Source: Solirubrum sp044628455
GTDB lineage: Bacteria; Bacteroidota; Bacteroidia; Cytophagales; Hymenobacteraceae
Assembly: GCF_044628455.1 (NCBI RefSeq)
Contig: NZ_JBIYZW010000002.1
Span: 558,001 to 622,000 of the forward strand
Direction of reading: 5' to 3'
Length of the DNA stretch: 64,000 nt
Positions 9,664-19,599 of this stretch are shown here, one piece after another (within the stretch, counting starts at the first letter, position 1; the number at the start of each line of letters is the position of its first letter). The notes under the pieces were generated by a model. It searched no databases, was not told where the DNA came from, and saw nothing but the letters and a program-made list of their open reading frames with translations. A program made the translations under genes and the position numbers.

Positions 9664-11064
9664 ATGCTTGGCTTAGAGCCCCAAGTGCTCCTGCTACTGC
9701 TGATCTGTCTGGTGGCCGCCTGCGCGTTTGAATTCGTCAACGGTTTCCACGACACGGCCAACGCCGTAGCCACTGTCATTTACACCAATACACTGCGCCC
9801 CTGGGTAGCGGTGGTCTGGTCCGCATTCTGGAACTTCATCGGCGTGTTCGGCGGCGGCATCACCGTGGCCATGGGCATCGTGTACCTGCTGCCGGTCGAA
9901 AGCCTGGTCGACCAGAACATCTACCACGGCATTGCCATGGTGGGCGCGCTCATTCTGGCCGCCATCATCTGGAACGTGGGTACCTGGTACTACGGCATTC
10001 CCGCGTCCTCGTCGCACGCGCTCATCGGCTCGATCCTGGGCGTGGGCATTGCCTTTTCGCTGCTGCCCGAGGCGGCGGGCGCGGCCGTAAACTGGAGCAA
10101 GGCCACCGAAACCGGCATTGCCCTGCTGGTGGGGCCGCTGGCGGGCTTCACGCTCACCATCATCCTGATGTTCGTGCTCAAGCGCTTCGTGCGCAACAAG
10201 GCCATCTTCAAGGAACCCCACAAGCGCAAGCCCCCACCCCTGTGGATTCGCCTGATCTTGATTGCTACCTGCACCATGGTGAGCTTTTTCCACGGCTCCA
10301 ACGACGGGCAGAAGGGCGTGGGCCTGATCATGCTCATCCTCATTGGCATCGTGCCCTTCAAGTTTGCCCTCGACGAGAGCAAGAATCCGCTGGACATGCG
10401 CGGCTCGCTGGGGCAGGTGGAGATGGTAATGCGTAAGGTGAACCCGGCCGACCTGGCGCCCGACGAGCAGCAGGCCCTCACCGAAATCAACCAGCAAACG
10501 GCCAACCTCGACCGCATTTTTGCCGGCAAAACCGACGTGAAGCAGCTGCCGGAAGCCGACCGGTTCCAGATCCGCAAAGCCATTCTGCTGACGTACACCC
10601 GCGCCAAGAAGCTCATGGACAGCGAGCGGGTGAGCTTGAGCCCGGCCGACCGCAAAGCCTACGAGGGGGCCATCAAGAACATGCGCACCTTCACCGACTA
10701 CGCACCCAAGTGGGTTATCCTCATCGTGTCGCTTTCGCTGGGCATCGGCACCATGATCGGCTGGAAGCGCATCGTGGTGACCATTGGCGAGCGAATCGGT
10801 AAGGAGCACCTTACCTACGCCCAGGGTGCCTCCTCCGAGCTGGTGGCCGCGGGCATGATCGGCGTCAGCACCCAGTTTGGCTTGCCGGCCTCCACCACGC
10901 ACGTACTGTCGTCGGCCATTGCCGGCTCCATGGTGGCCAACCGCGGCGTCCGCAACCTGAACCCCGGCATGGTGCGCAATATTGCCCTGGCCTGGGTGCT
11001 GACCCTGCCCGTGACCATGGCGTTGTCGGGCTGCCTGTTCCTGCTGTTCCGCGCCCTGCTGTAA
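9664..11064 (+). CDS. pit: PiT-family inorganic phosphate transporter
   Basis: 466-residue polytopic inner-membrane protein importing phosphate with a cation. The two duplicated PiT signatures are present in variant form: GFHDTANAVAT near residue 28 and GSNDGQKGVG near residue 215, each followed by hydrophobic helices. Between the halves (about residues 240-345) is a long hydrophilic insertion rich in charged residues, probably a cytosolic regulatory loop. Other TM segments can be read at both ends, and the C-terminal half ends GLPASTTHVLSSAIAGSMVANRG, a re-entrant helix motif of the family. It is a single-gene unit with a clear promoter upstream and a terminator downstream. Confidence 0.93.
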   Translation: MLGLEPQVLLLLLICLVAACAFEFVNGFHDTANAVATVIYTNTLRPWVAVVWSAFWNFIGVFGGGITVAMGIVYLLPVESLVDQNIYHGIAMVGALILAAIIWNVGTWYYGIPASSSHALIGSILGVGIAFSLLPEAAGAAVNWSKATETGIALLVGPLAGFTLTIILMFVLKRFVRNKAIFKEPHKRKPPPLWIRLILIATCTMVSFFHGSNDGQKGVGLIMLILIGIVPFKFALDESKNPLDMRGSLGQVEMVMRKVNPADLAPDEQQALTEINQQTANLDRIFAGKTDVKQLPEADRFQIRKAILLTYTRAKKLMDSERVSLSPADRKAYEGAIKNMRTFTDYAPKWVILIVSLSLGIGTMIGWKRIVVTIGERIGKEHLTYAQGASSELVAAGMIGVSTQFGLPASTTHVLSSAIAGSMVANRGVRNLNPGMVRNIALAWVLTLPVTMALSGCLFLLFRALL

Positions 11065-11160
11065 TGGGGTGATGAGATGACAGGTAACCCGTAACGGGTT
11101 GAGCGTTCTGACTTGTCACCTCATGACCTGTTACTTGGCAACGCCCTGCTAAAACACAAA

Positions 11161-11186
11161 AAAGCCGCCCCGGAAGGAGCGGCTTT
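11161..11186. terminator. Bidirectional intrinsic terminator
   Basis: AAAGCCGC (11161-11168) pairs with GCGGCTTT (11179-11186) around a ten-base loop, with A-rich sequence before and a T-run after. It ends the rightward transporter gene and could also stop leftward transcripts from the 11.3-12.4 kb genes. Confidence 0.75.
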
Positions 11187-11280
11187 TTTCATGGTTCAGT
11201 TTTGGCGGACGGTTTTGCCCATACACAAAATGGGCTTATTCTACGGGCAATTGCACCTGTCACGCTTTGCTTTCAGCAAC

Positions 11281-11323
11281 TTATCCACTTATCCACAGCG
11301 AAAAACCGGGTTTTTGTGGAAAA
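11281..11323. other. Outlying DnaA-box cluster
   Basis: TTATCCACT (11281-11289) is directly followed by a perfect TTATCCACA box (11289-11297). TGTGGAAAA, the complement of TTTTCCACA, lies at 11315-11323. These are in the spacer just downstream of two small leftward genes whose other side carries the much larger cluster at 12.5-13.0 kb. Confidence 0.5.
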
Positions 11324-11331
11324 CCAGTGGC

Positions 11332-11811
11332 TTAAGCGGGCCACTGCACTTCCAGATCATCGTTTATGAACACTCCGAAGTTGACGAACTGCAGCTCGTC
11401 CTCGTCAAAGTAAAGGTCAATCATCTCCTTCTCGTAGGACAGCCGTACTTCGCCCGTATCTACCTTCTCGATTTCGGGATTCTGGTAGCCGTGGCGGCTC
11501 ATCAGCTCCTGCACCTGCGCCAGCGACTTACCCTGAATCGGCTCGCCAAACAGGCTCATGCCGGGGTGGTCAGTTTCGATGCAGGAGAGACGGTAGTCGT
11601 CTTCGCGGTCAAAGTACAGGGAGTAGCCTTCTTCGAGGTAGTTCCAGGCCTGGTGCTCAAACTCGTCGTCGTCCTCCGACTCTTCGATTTCCTCCGGCTC
11701 ACCCATCAGGGCGCGCACTTCGTCCATCTTGGCGCCGAACCGTAGCGGGCCCATGCCAATGCCCAAAACGATTTCGTTTTCCTCGGTGCTGCGGGGTTGG
11801 GGCGTATTCAT
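11332..11811 (-). CDS. Conserved hypothetical acidic protein
   Basis: 159-residue soluble acidic protein. The start LGIGMGPLRFGAKMDEVRALMG resembles the small repeated helix-strand units of SmpA/OmlA-like domains, but no signal peptide or lipobox is present. A run of acidic residues (EEIEESEDDDEFE) occupies residues 39-52. The rest alternates short strands (YSLYFDREDDYRLSCIE, MIDLYFDEDELQFVNFGVFI). The function is not known. It lies 65 bases downstream of the DUF4385-like gene on the same strand, and both sit between two groups of DnaA-box-like sequences. Confidence 0.7.
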   Translation of the reverse strand: MNTPQPRSTEENEIVLGIGMGPLRFGAKMDEVRALMGEPEEIEESEDDDEFEHQAWNYLEEGYSLYFDREDDYRLSCIETDHPGMSLFGEPIQGKSLAQVQELMSRHGYQNPEIEKVDTGEVRLSYEKEMIDLYFDEDELQFVNFGVFINDDLEVQWPA

Positions 11812-11876
11812 GTTGGGGTGGGGTTGAGAAAGGTTCGTAGGAAAAGCTAGGGAAGTAAAGGTAGCGGAGCGCCGCG

Positions 11877-12368
11877 CTATTTGCCGTACTGCTCCTGAAA
11901 GCGGACTTTCTGGGCCAGGTAGTCGGGGTGGGCGGCGGCCTCGTCCCAGCGGGCCTTGAAAATGGCGGCCGCGGCGGCTTTCTCCGGGTCTTCGGGTGAG
12001 CGGGGCAGCTCGGGTCGGCCGTGGGCACCGCTTTGGCCGCGCTTGGCCACCGGCACGGGCCCGACGTACTTTTTCCCGCCGCGGTGGTTTGCGTAGCGCC
12101 TGGCCCGCGTAAAGCCCATCTGCAGGAATTTGCGCGCCATGTCGGCTCCCACGAAATCCTGGCGGGCCAGGTAATCGAGGAACAGCCCGTAGATGCGGTC
12201 GGACGACTCGCGGGCCAGTTCGGGGGTGCGAAAGCGCCAGTGCGGCAGAATCTCGCCCTTGTAGGGTTGCACCAGCAGCACGCCCTGCTCGCCCTTGCCC
12301 ACCCGGTACAGCTCGGGGTGCTGGCGAAAATCGACGTGACGGAAATCCAGGGAGTAGTCGAACGGCAT
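11877..12368 (-). CDS. DUF4385-family protein
   Basis: 163-residue protein beginning MPFDYSLDFRHVDFRQHPELYRVG, the hallmark opening of DUF4385. It continues with the conserved QGVLLVQPYKGEILPHWRF, DFVGADMARKFLQMGFTRARRYANHRGGKKY and DPEKAAAAAIF blocks. The frame is open for another 101 codons upstream, but that extension is low-complexity and runs into DnaA-box sequence. The family match therefore fixes the start at 12368. The biochemical role of the family is unknown. Confidence 0.85.
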   Translation of the reverse strand: MPFDYSLDFRHVDFRQHPELYRVGKGEQGVLLVQPYKGEILPHWRFRTPELARESSDRIYGLFLDYLARQDFVGADMARKFLQMGFTRARRYANHRGGKKYVGPVPVAKRGQSGAHGRPELPRSPEDPEKAAAAAIFKARWDEAAAHPDYLAQKVRFQEQYGK

Positions 12369-12523
12369 GGGGCGGTCGGGCAGGTCGGCCGCCGGTATAC
12401 GCAGCTTCGGCCCGCGCCAGCTAATTTTTCTCCGGGGCCCCTTGGCAGTGGAAAACTCCGCCCCGGCCCGGCCGGCGCTTTTCTTCCGCGAGGCCGACCA
12501 CGCTTTTTTCCGGGCAGCCCGTG

Positions 12524-12977
12524 TTATCCACGAGCCTAATAACTTTTCATTAAATGAAATTTTTAAAAAATCTTTTTGTCCCCCGTAGTAGGGGCGGTGC
12601 ATAAGTGGATAAAAATCGGGGTTATGCACAGGGCTTGATAACATGTGCACAAGACCCGGGTTATACACCACGTTTCCACAGGCGTTGTGTATTTCATGCG
12701 CCTGATTTTAAATGAATTAACAGGTTTTTGCCCAATCCACATCGTTGTGCACACAGGCCTGAATCCACAGGGGGAAAGCGCGTGGAAAAGGTCCGGGAAG
12801 GGGGAAAGTTGTCCACGCTTGTGCACAGCCCTTCGGCACTGATGTGGGCCTGAGACGACCAAAAAAACTTATCCGCCATTTCTCCACGGCTGTCCACCGC
12901 TAACTCCCCGGTTTTCCACAGGTTATCCGCAGGTTAAGCCAGAGTGACCAAGCCGACGGGAAAAGCGGTGTGTATAA
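12524..12977. other. Candidate chromosomal replication origin (DnaA-box cluster plus AT-rich stretch)
   Basis: Gene-free region of about 870 bases (12,369-13,244). DnaA-box-like 9-mers are dense: TTATCCACG 12524, AGTGGATAA 12604, TTATGCACA 12622, TGTGCACAA 12644, TTATACACC 12661, TTGTGCACA 12745 and 12819, TTGTCCACG 12809, TTATCCGCC 12869, TTTTCCACA 12912, TTATCCGCA 12923 and TGTGTATAA 12969. An AT-rich stretch at 12535-12578 is unusual in this GC-rich genome and could be the unwinding element. mnmG, an origin neighbour in many bacteria, lies 4 kb away. Gene orientation does not switch at this point, so the call rests on the boxes and the AT-rich stretch. Confidence 0.6.
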
Positions 12978-13183
12978 CCCAAAACCCTGCTGATAATCAG
13001 GGGGAAGTTACCTGCCGCGGCTGCCCGAACGGGCCGGCCGGCCGCCGGCGGTGCCGGGCCCGCGCCGCGGCCGCTATCAGCCGGTTAGAAGCTCCGGCTG
13101 ACGCCCCAAACGAGACGCTTTGCGCAGTGCCGGGTGCGCCGGCGAGGAGTTGCCAAGGGAGCCGGGCGGTAGCCACAAAAAGC

Positions 13184-13227
13184 GCCCCGCCCACCGGACC
13201 CCTAATGCGGGGCCGGGTGGGCGGGGC
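13184..13227 (-). terminator. Intrinsic terminator of the Ig-like lipoprotein gene
   Basis: Twelve-base arms (13184-13195 and 13216-13227) of G+C-rich sequence. On the minus strand the hairpin is followed by GCTTTTTG, as expected for a leftward terminator. Confidence 0.75.
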
Positions 13228-13244
13228 TTGGGCGCAGAGCGTTC

Positions 13245-14864
13245 TTAGAAGCTCAGGCGCAGATTTTCGATGTCCCAGTTGGCCCGCACCTGCTGCGGGG
13301 CCGGCAGCAGGTACACGGGCTCGGCAGGTTGGCGCAGCTGCGGGTCGCCGCCGCGCCAGCGGCCGTCGTTGTCGGCATCAATGAGCACGCGCAGGCGGTA
13401 GGTGCCGGGGGCCAGGTTGTCGAAGCGGAAGCTGCGCGGGCTGGCCAGCGTGGTAATCACCTGGAGGTTCTGGTCGAGCAGCTGCAGCTCGAAGCTTTTA
13501 AACGCGGTTTGTACCGTGCCCGAGAGGCTGCCGGTGCTGGCCTGCTCGGTTACGCGCAGGCGCACGGGTTTCAGGCCCAGCCGCTGACCGCTCACGGGAA
13601 TGATAGCGGTGGTATCGGGCACGAAGGTGGCAATCTGCCGGGCCTTGGTGTTGAGGTTGATGGTGAGCAGGGTGCGGTCGGGGCTGAGCTGGGCGTCGGC
13701 CGGCGCGGTGAGCGGGCGGCGCTTCACCGAATCTTCCACCAGCACGCCGAAGGGCTTGCCAGCGGCCAGCTGCACCGGCTCGTTGAACTGGAAGCGCAGC
13801 TGCCCGTTGCGGTACACCTCGCGCGGGTTGTCGACAACGGTGTAGGGCTGCAGGCCGCGGCGGCCGGCCGCGCCGCCGTCGAACTTCACGTTGATGGTGT
13901 CGCGGCCCACGTTGCCGGCGCTGTCGGTGGCCGTGAGCAGGTAGCGGCCGGCCGTAAGGGTGGGCGTGCTTTGCAGGGCGGCGGTGCGGCCGCGGTCGGT
14001 CAGGAACACGGCCGCGTTGAGGGCCGGGGCGGGCGCCTGGCCTAGGGCGGCCAGCGTAATCTGGCGCAGGCCTTCGTTGTAGCCCACCCGAAACTGGGCC
14101 GGGTTGCTTTGCTGACTCAGAATAAGCGGGCGGCGCGAGTCGGGGCGTACGGTGAGCAGGTTCACCGAGTCGAGGCCGGGGCGCACCACGACGGGCTCGG
14201 GCAGGTAGGCAATGCGCTCGGGCTCGTCGAACCGGCTGTTCTGGTTTTTGTCGGCGAGGGCGTAGATGCGGTAGCGGCCCTCGCGCAGGTTGCGCAGCCG
14301 GAAGTTGCCGGCTTTGTCGGTGCGGCCGGCGTAGAAGGGGCGGGCGCGCTTCACGTCGGCGGTGTCTTCGGCCGGGTACAGGGCAATGAGCACCTCGGCC
14401 TCGGGTTGGCCGTTGAGCAACTGCGCCACGCTGCCGGCCACCGAGCCCGAGTCGAGGGCGGCGCCGGTGCTGAAGGTCAGCAGCACGTCCTGGGCCAGGT
14501 TGCTTTCGGTGATGTCGGCCACCGCGTCGCGGAAGTTGAACACGTAGGTGGTGTTCGGGGCGAAGGGTTGCTTGAAGCGCAGCTCGATGGCGTTGCGCTC
14601 CTCCCGCACCTCGTAGCGGTTGTCCTCGGCCAGGGAAGGCGTCACCAGCAGGTTCTTGCTGAGCTCCTTGAGCTGCACCTGCTCGGAAAACTCCAGGCGC
14701 AGCACCTGCCCGCTCACGCGGGTAGCGCCGTCGCGGGGCTCGGTGCGCACCAGCTTGGGGGCCACGATGTCGCGGGCACCGCCCTCGGGCGAGCTGATGG
14801 CCGCGCAGCCGCTAAGCCACAATCCGGCGGGCAGCCACCATCCCAACTTAACGCGAACGGACAT
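13245..14864 (-). CDS. Ig-like domain lipoprotein
   Basis: 539-residue exported lipoprotein. The N-terminus WWLPAGLWLSGC is a hydrophobic core followed by a lipobox with Cys20. Residues about 35-130 form a Big_5-type Ig-like domain (PRDGATRVSGQVLRLEFSEQV, NTTYVFNFRDAV). The region around 150-240 resembles a carboxypeptidase-regulatory/prealbumin-like fold (AGRTDKAGNFRLRNLREGRY), with further beta-rich domains to the end, including a second PGTYRLRVLIDADNDGRW block. This composition is common among Bacteroidota outer-membrane lipoproteins. The start overlaps the end of the upstream small membrane-protein gene by 17 bases, suggesting co-translation. Confidence 0.85.
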   Translation of the reverse strand: MSVRVKLGWWLPAGLWLSGCAAISSPEGGARDIVAPKLVRTEPRDGATRVSGQVLRLEFSEQVQLKELSKNLLVTPSLAEDNRYEVREERNAIELRFKQPFAPNTTYVFNFRDAVADITESNLAQDVLLTFSTGAALDSGSVAGSVAQLLNGQPEAEVLIALYPAEDTADVKRARPFYAGRTDKAGNFRLRNLREGRYRIYALADKNQNSRFDEPERIAYLPEPVVVRPGLDSVNLLTVRPDSRRPLILSQQSNPAQFRVGYNEGLRQITLAALGQAPAPALNAAVFLTDRGRTAALQSTPTLTAGRYLLTATDSAGNVGRDTINVKFDGGAAGRRGLQPYTVVDNPREVYRNGQLRFQFNEPVQLAAGKPFGVLVEDSVKRRPLTAPADAQLSPDRTLLTINLNTKARQIATFVPDTTAIIPVSGQRLGLKPVRLRVTEQASTGSLSGTVQTAFKSFELQLLDQNLQVITTLASPRSFRFDNLAPGTYRLRVLIDADNDGRWRGGDPQLRQPAEPVYLLPAPQQVRANWDIENLRLSF

Positions 14865-15114
14865 TGTAGAGCAGTAAAGTAGAAACCGTGATGAGGGCGC
14901 AGGCCCCCACGATAAGCCAGCGGGTGCGCGGCCGAATGGGCGCCGCCGGCGCGTCGGGCACCAGGCCCACCGGGGCGGCGGCCGAATCGGGTGGCACCAC
15001 CGCGGCCGCTTTCCGCAGCGAGTCGGGCGCGGTTTGGGCCGCGGCCGGCGCGGGGGCGCTCAGCAGCAAGGCCAGGCCCAGCACCATTCCCGAAGCAGCA
15101 ACGAAAGAACCCAT
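14848..15114 (-). CDS. Small single-pass membrane protein
   Basis: 88 residues: a signal-like N-terminus (ASGMVLGLALLLSAPAPAAAA), a Pro/Ala-rich middle and a C-terminal transmembrane helix (WLIVGACALITVSTLLLYNV) with a short basic tail. No domain is recognised. It overlaps and precedes the Ig-like lipoprotein gene, so the two probably form an operon. Confidence 0.6.
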   Translation of the reverse strand: MGSFVAASGMVLGLALLLSAPAPAAAQTAPDSLRKAAAVVPPDSAAAPVGLVPDAPAAPIRPRTRWLIVGACALITVSTLLLYNVRSR

Positions 15115-15183
15115 AGCGAAGGTACAAGCAGCGCAAAAGTAGCGGCTGCACCGCGCTCCTCCCCTGCCGGGCGCGGGCGGGGC

Positions 15184-16083
15184 TTACTTGGCGGCCTTGG
15201 CGGCGACGTAAATGAGGCTGGAGTACTGCCCGCCGTGCTGGGCGGCCTGGCGGTTGGAGTGGTAGCCGGCCTTGAAGGCGGCCAGCAGCCCGGCGTTGCG
15301 CTCGGCGCGGTACCGCTCGCTGAGCAGGCTTACGTAGTAGGCGTCGAGCATCAGGGGCAGGGTCTGGCGCACCGGCACGTGGTGCTTGCGCAGCAGCTTG
15401 CCCAAGGTGGCGGGGGTGAAGTGGTACAGGTGCCGGGGCACGTCGTAGGCGGCCCACTGCTCGCGGTAGTACTGGGCGTCGGGGCTGTCGGCGTTGGGCA
15501 CGGCGATGATGAGCACGCCGTCGGGCTTGAGCAGGCGTACCAGCTGCTTGAGGGTGGCGTTGAGCTCGTGCACGTGCTCGAGCACGTGCCAAAGGGTGAT
15601 GGCGTCGAACGACTCGGGGGCCAGCTCGCTCAGGTCGGCGGCGCTGATGGGCTGGCCGGTGCGCTGCTGGGCCTGGGCGCGGGCCACGGGGCTGGGCTCG
15701 ACGCCGGCTACCTGCCAGCCGGCCTGCTGGCAGGCGGCCAGAAAGTGGCCGGTGCCGCAGCCGTAGTCGAGCAGGCGGCCGCGGCGCGGGGCCTGCTTGT
15801 TGACCAGGCTGACCTTGCGGCGCAGGGTGTACACGCGGGCCAGCTGGTAGAGGCGGTTGGTGAGGCCCTTGTTGGTGTCGGAGTGCGACACGTAGTCCTC
15901 GCTCTCGTAGTAGCGGCCGATGTGCTCGGCGTCGGGGCGGGGATTGGTGAGCAGCAGCCCGCAGCCCGCGCACTGCACAATGGCAAAGCTCTCGTGGCTG
16001 ACGGAGTGGTCTTCGACGACCATTTTGGGGCGAAACTCACTTTTCCCGCACACCGGGCACTGTTCAACGCGTTCGTAGGACAC
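15184..16083 (-). CDS. Class I SAM-dependent methyltransferase with zinc-ribbon N-terminus
   Basis: 299 residues from a GTG start at 16083. Two CxxC pairs (CPVCG near residue 8 and CAGCG near 36) form a zinc ribbon like that of methyltransferases acting on sugars or O-antigen. The Rossmann SAM-binding motif LLDYGCGTGHFL (about residue 87) and the LWHVLEHVHEL segment follow, typical of Methyltransf_23. The C-terminal third is helical. The frame stays open upstream through the 21-bp repeat tract. That stretch is low-complexity and lies outside the family's usual start, so GTG 16083 is preferred. The substrate is unknown. Confidence 0.82.
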   Translation of the reverse strand: MSYERVEQCPVCGKSEFRPKMVVEDHSVSHESFAIVQCAGCGLLLTNPRPDAEHIGRYYESEDYVSHSDTNKGLTNRLYQLARVYTLRRKVSLVNKQAPRRGRLLDYGCGTGHFLAACQQAGWQVAGVEPSPVARAQAQQRTGQPISAADLSELAPESFDAITLWHVLEHVHELNATLKQLVRLLKPDGVLIIAVPNADSPDAQYYREQWAAYDVPRHLYHFTPATLGKLLRKHHVPVRQTLPLMLDAYYVSLLSERYRAERNAGLLAAFKAGYHSNRQAAQHGGQYSSLIYVAAKAAK

Positions 16084-16229
16084 CAACAAGCAATTCAGAC
16101 GGCAAACAAAAACAGCCGAACGCGGGCGCCGGCTGCGACTACTACCTACAAAAATATGGGTAACGGGTGACAAGTAACACGTGACCGGTAAAAGCAGGTC
16201 GGTAATGGAGCCGGAGATGGGGAGCAATG

Positions 16230-16565
16230 GCCTCTGCCGACCCTGCAATGGTTTCTGCCCGGCTTGCAACGGCATCTGCCCTGCTTGAAATAGCGTCTGA
16301 CCTGCTTGCAACGGCATCTGCCGGGCTTGTAATGGCTGCTGCCCGGTTTGCAACGGCGTCTGACCAGCCTGCAATGGTAACTGACGACCCTGTAATGACG
16401 GCTGACCGGCTTGCAACGGCTGCCATTAAAGCTGCGGAAGCATCTGCCGACCTTGCAATGGCTGGTGTCGGAGTTGTAATGATGACTGCCCGGCTTGCAA
16501 TGAGAGGGATACCAGCTGAAATGGCCCCTGTCCTTCTGGTGACGGGCGCTGCCTGACTTGTACCG
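16230..16565. repeat. Degenerate 21-bp tandem repeat, 16 units
   Basis: Sixteen consecutive 21-base units can be laid out without any indel. A typical unit is GCATCTGCCGGGCTTGTAATG. Units differ by substitutions but keep CTGnC near the start and a (T)GnAAnG ending. A further weak unit may precede them. Because 21 is divisible by three, reading frames persist through the tract: one minus frame reads as repeats of QAGQMPL and is in phase with the methyltransferase. Coding function is not supported by any recognised start or family. Confidence 0.85.
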
Positions 16566-16594
16566 GAAATTTTGGAAGCAAGCAAAAGCCCGTC

Positions 16595-16662
16595 ATGCTG
16601 AGCCCGCCGAAGCATCTCTACCGCTTCGTTGTTCGGTAGAGATGCTTCGGCGGGCTCAGCAT
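16595..16662. repeat. 29-bp perfect inverted repeat (REP-like hairpin)
   Basis: Perfect 29-base arms, 16595-16623 and 16634-16662, around a ten-base loop CTTCGTTGTT. The arm begins ATGCTGAGCCCGCCGAAGCA. A related partial copy (GTCATGCTAAGCCTGTCGGA) occurs at about 33961. The hairpin lies 30 bases beyond the mnmG stop and could also end its transcript. Confidence 0.85.
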
Positions 16663-16692
16663 AACCAAAACCACCTTTTCCTGAACAGGCTC

Positions 16693-18558
<1,866 letters not shown>

Positions 18559-18740
18559 AGCTGGGGAGGGGTGTTTCGTCGGAGGGTATGAACAGGCAAG
18601 GGCCGCGTTTTGTGCCGAAAAGCAAAAAACCGTTTCCGCGCTGGCAGAACCGGTTTTGAAATCAACTTGATAAAGCCGCGTAACCCGCTCAGAACGTGGG
18701 CAAAGATAGGCACTGCGCCGCTTAGCTGCGGCTGCGGGGT

Positions 18741-19469
18741 TTACTCCTGGTCTTCCAACTCGTTTTCGCGCTCCTGCCAGGCCGTCAGCAGCTCGGCCGA
18801 ATGGTGGTTGACGGCGGCCCAGTTGAAGGGCAGCCAGTAGCCGCGCATGCTGTCGAACACCTCGGTAGCGGCCGGACCGGCGAAGAGCTTGTAGTCGAAC
18901 TTGGGGTAGCCCTGCACCAGGTAGCCGGGGTAGTAGTGCGTCATGCCCTGCTGCCGGGCGAAGTTGATTTTGAGCAGCATCAGGTACTTGCCCAGGCTGT
19001 GGCGGCGGTAGTCGGGGTCGTAGAAGTTCATGATGCCCGCCAGGCTGCGCTGCCCGGCGTCGAAGATGCCGACGGCAATCAGCCGCGGCCCGTCGCGCAG
19101 CTCGATGACGCCGCTGGGAAAGGCGTTGTGGCGGGCGCCGGCCAGGGTGAAGGCCTCCACGGTTTCGGGCGCGTCGAAGTCGATGGCGGCGCGGTAGCGG
19201 GCGTAGAGGTTTTCGTACTCGTCGCTGAGCCGGAACGGACGCAGCGTGCTGGTAAACTGCTCGTTCAGGCGCAGCAGCCGGCGCTGAGCGGGCCCGAACT
19301 GCACCTCGGCCAGCACCACGCGCAGCCAGTGCACGGTGTAGAATCCGCCGGCAATGGGCAGGAACTGGCAGGTAAACAGGTCCTGGTGCATGCGGTAGTA
19401 ACCCTGGCTGAGGTAATAATCGAGCACGGGGCCGGGAATGATTTCCGGCGCAGCAGAGGAGGCAGTCAT
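18741..19469 (-). CDS. Arginyl-tRNA-protein transferase-like protein (ATE C-terminal fold)
   Basis: 242-residue protein of the GNAT-like ATE_C type. The key part is SLAGIMNFYDPDYRRHSLGKYLMLL, followed by GMTHYYPGYLVQGYPKFDYK, which closely follows the C-terminal catalytic block of arginyl transferases (SLG-Y, YYLGY, K-YK). The N-terminal Cys-rich domain of canonical ATE1 is absent. By homology it may attach an amino acid from aminoacyl-tRNA to protein N-termini, but the substrate is not established. It lies upstream of mnmG on the same strand with a 180-base gap. Confidence 0.75.
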   Translation of the reverse strand: MTASSAAPEIIPGPVLDYYLSQGYYRMHQDLFTCQFLPIAGGFYTVHWLRVVLAEVQFGPAQRRLLRLNEQFTSTLRPFRLSDEYENLYARYRAAIDFDAPETVEAFTLAGARHNAFPSGVIELRDGPRLIAVGIFDAGQRSLAGIMNFYDPDYRRHSLGKYLMLLKINFARQQGMTHYYPGYLVQGYPKFDYKLFAGPAATEVFDSMRGYWLPFNWAAVNHHSAELLTAWQERENELEDQE

Positions 19470-19550
19470 AAAGGTGAAATGCGTCCGGGGAACGGCGAAG
19501 AGCCGGACGCCGGCCAGAGCAATTTACGGCCGCAGTTGGTTCCGGAAAAG

Positions 19551-19579
19551 CCAAACGCCCGCACGGGGCGGGCGTTTGG
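19551..19579 (-). terminator. Terminator downstream of ybeY
   Basis: Twelve-base perfect arms (19551-19562 and 19568-19579) with a five-base loop. The minus strand continues into CTTTTCC. It separates ybeY from the ATE-like gene. Confidence 0.65.
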
Positions 19580-19599
19580 GCAAATAACTCGGTTGAAAC

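Noticed and set aside
12369..12671. 101-codon upstream extension of the DUF4385 gene
   Set aside because: It lies in the AT-rich and DnaA-box region and has no family similarity; the domain starts at MPFDYS.
16084..16416. Methyltransferase N-terminal extension into the 21-bp repeats
   Set aside because: The frame is open but the added residues are repeats and hydrophobic junk, and the zinc-ribbon start at GTG 16083 fits the family.
16230..16565. CRISPR array or coding gene in the 21-bp repeat tract
   Set aside because: Contiguous 21-base units have no spacers, and the predicted peptides are low-complexity without a supported start.
18559..19554. Upstream extension of mnmG to a 953-codon frame
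   Set aside because: MnmG begins at MLTQEYD, and the extension overlaps the ATE-like gene in another frame.
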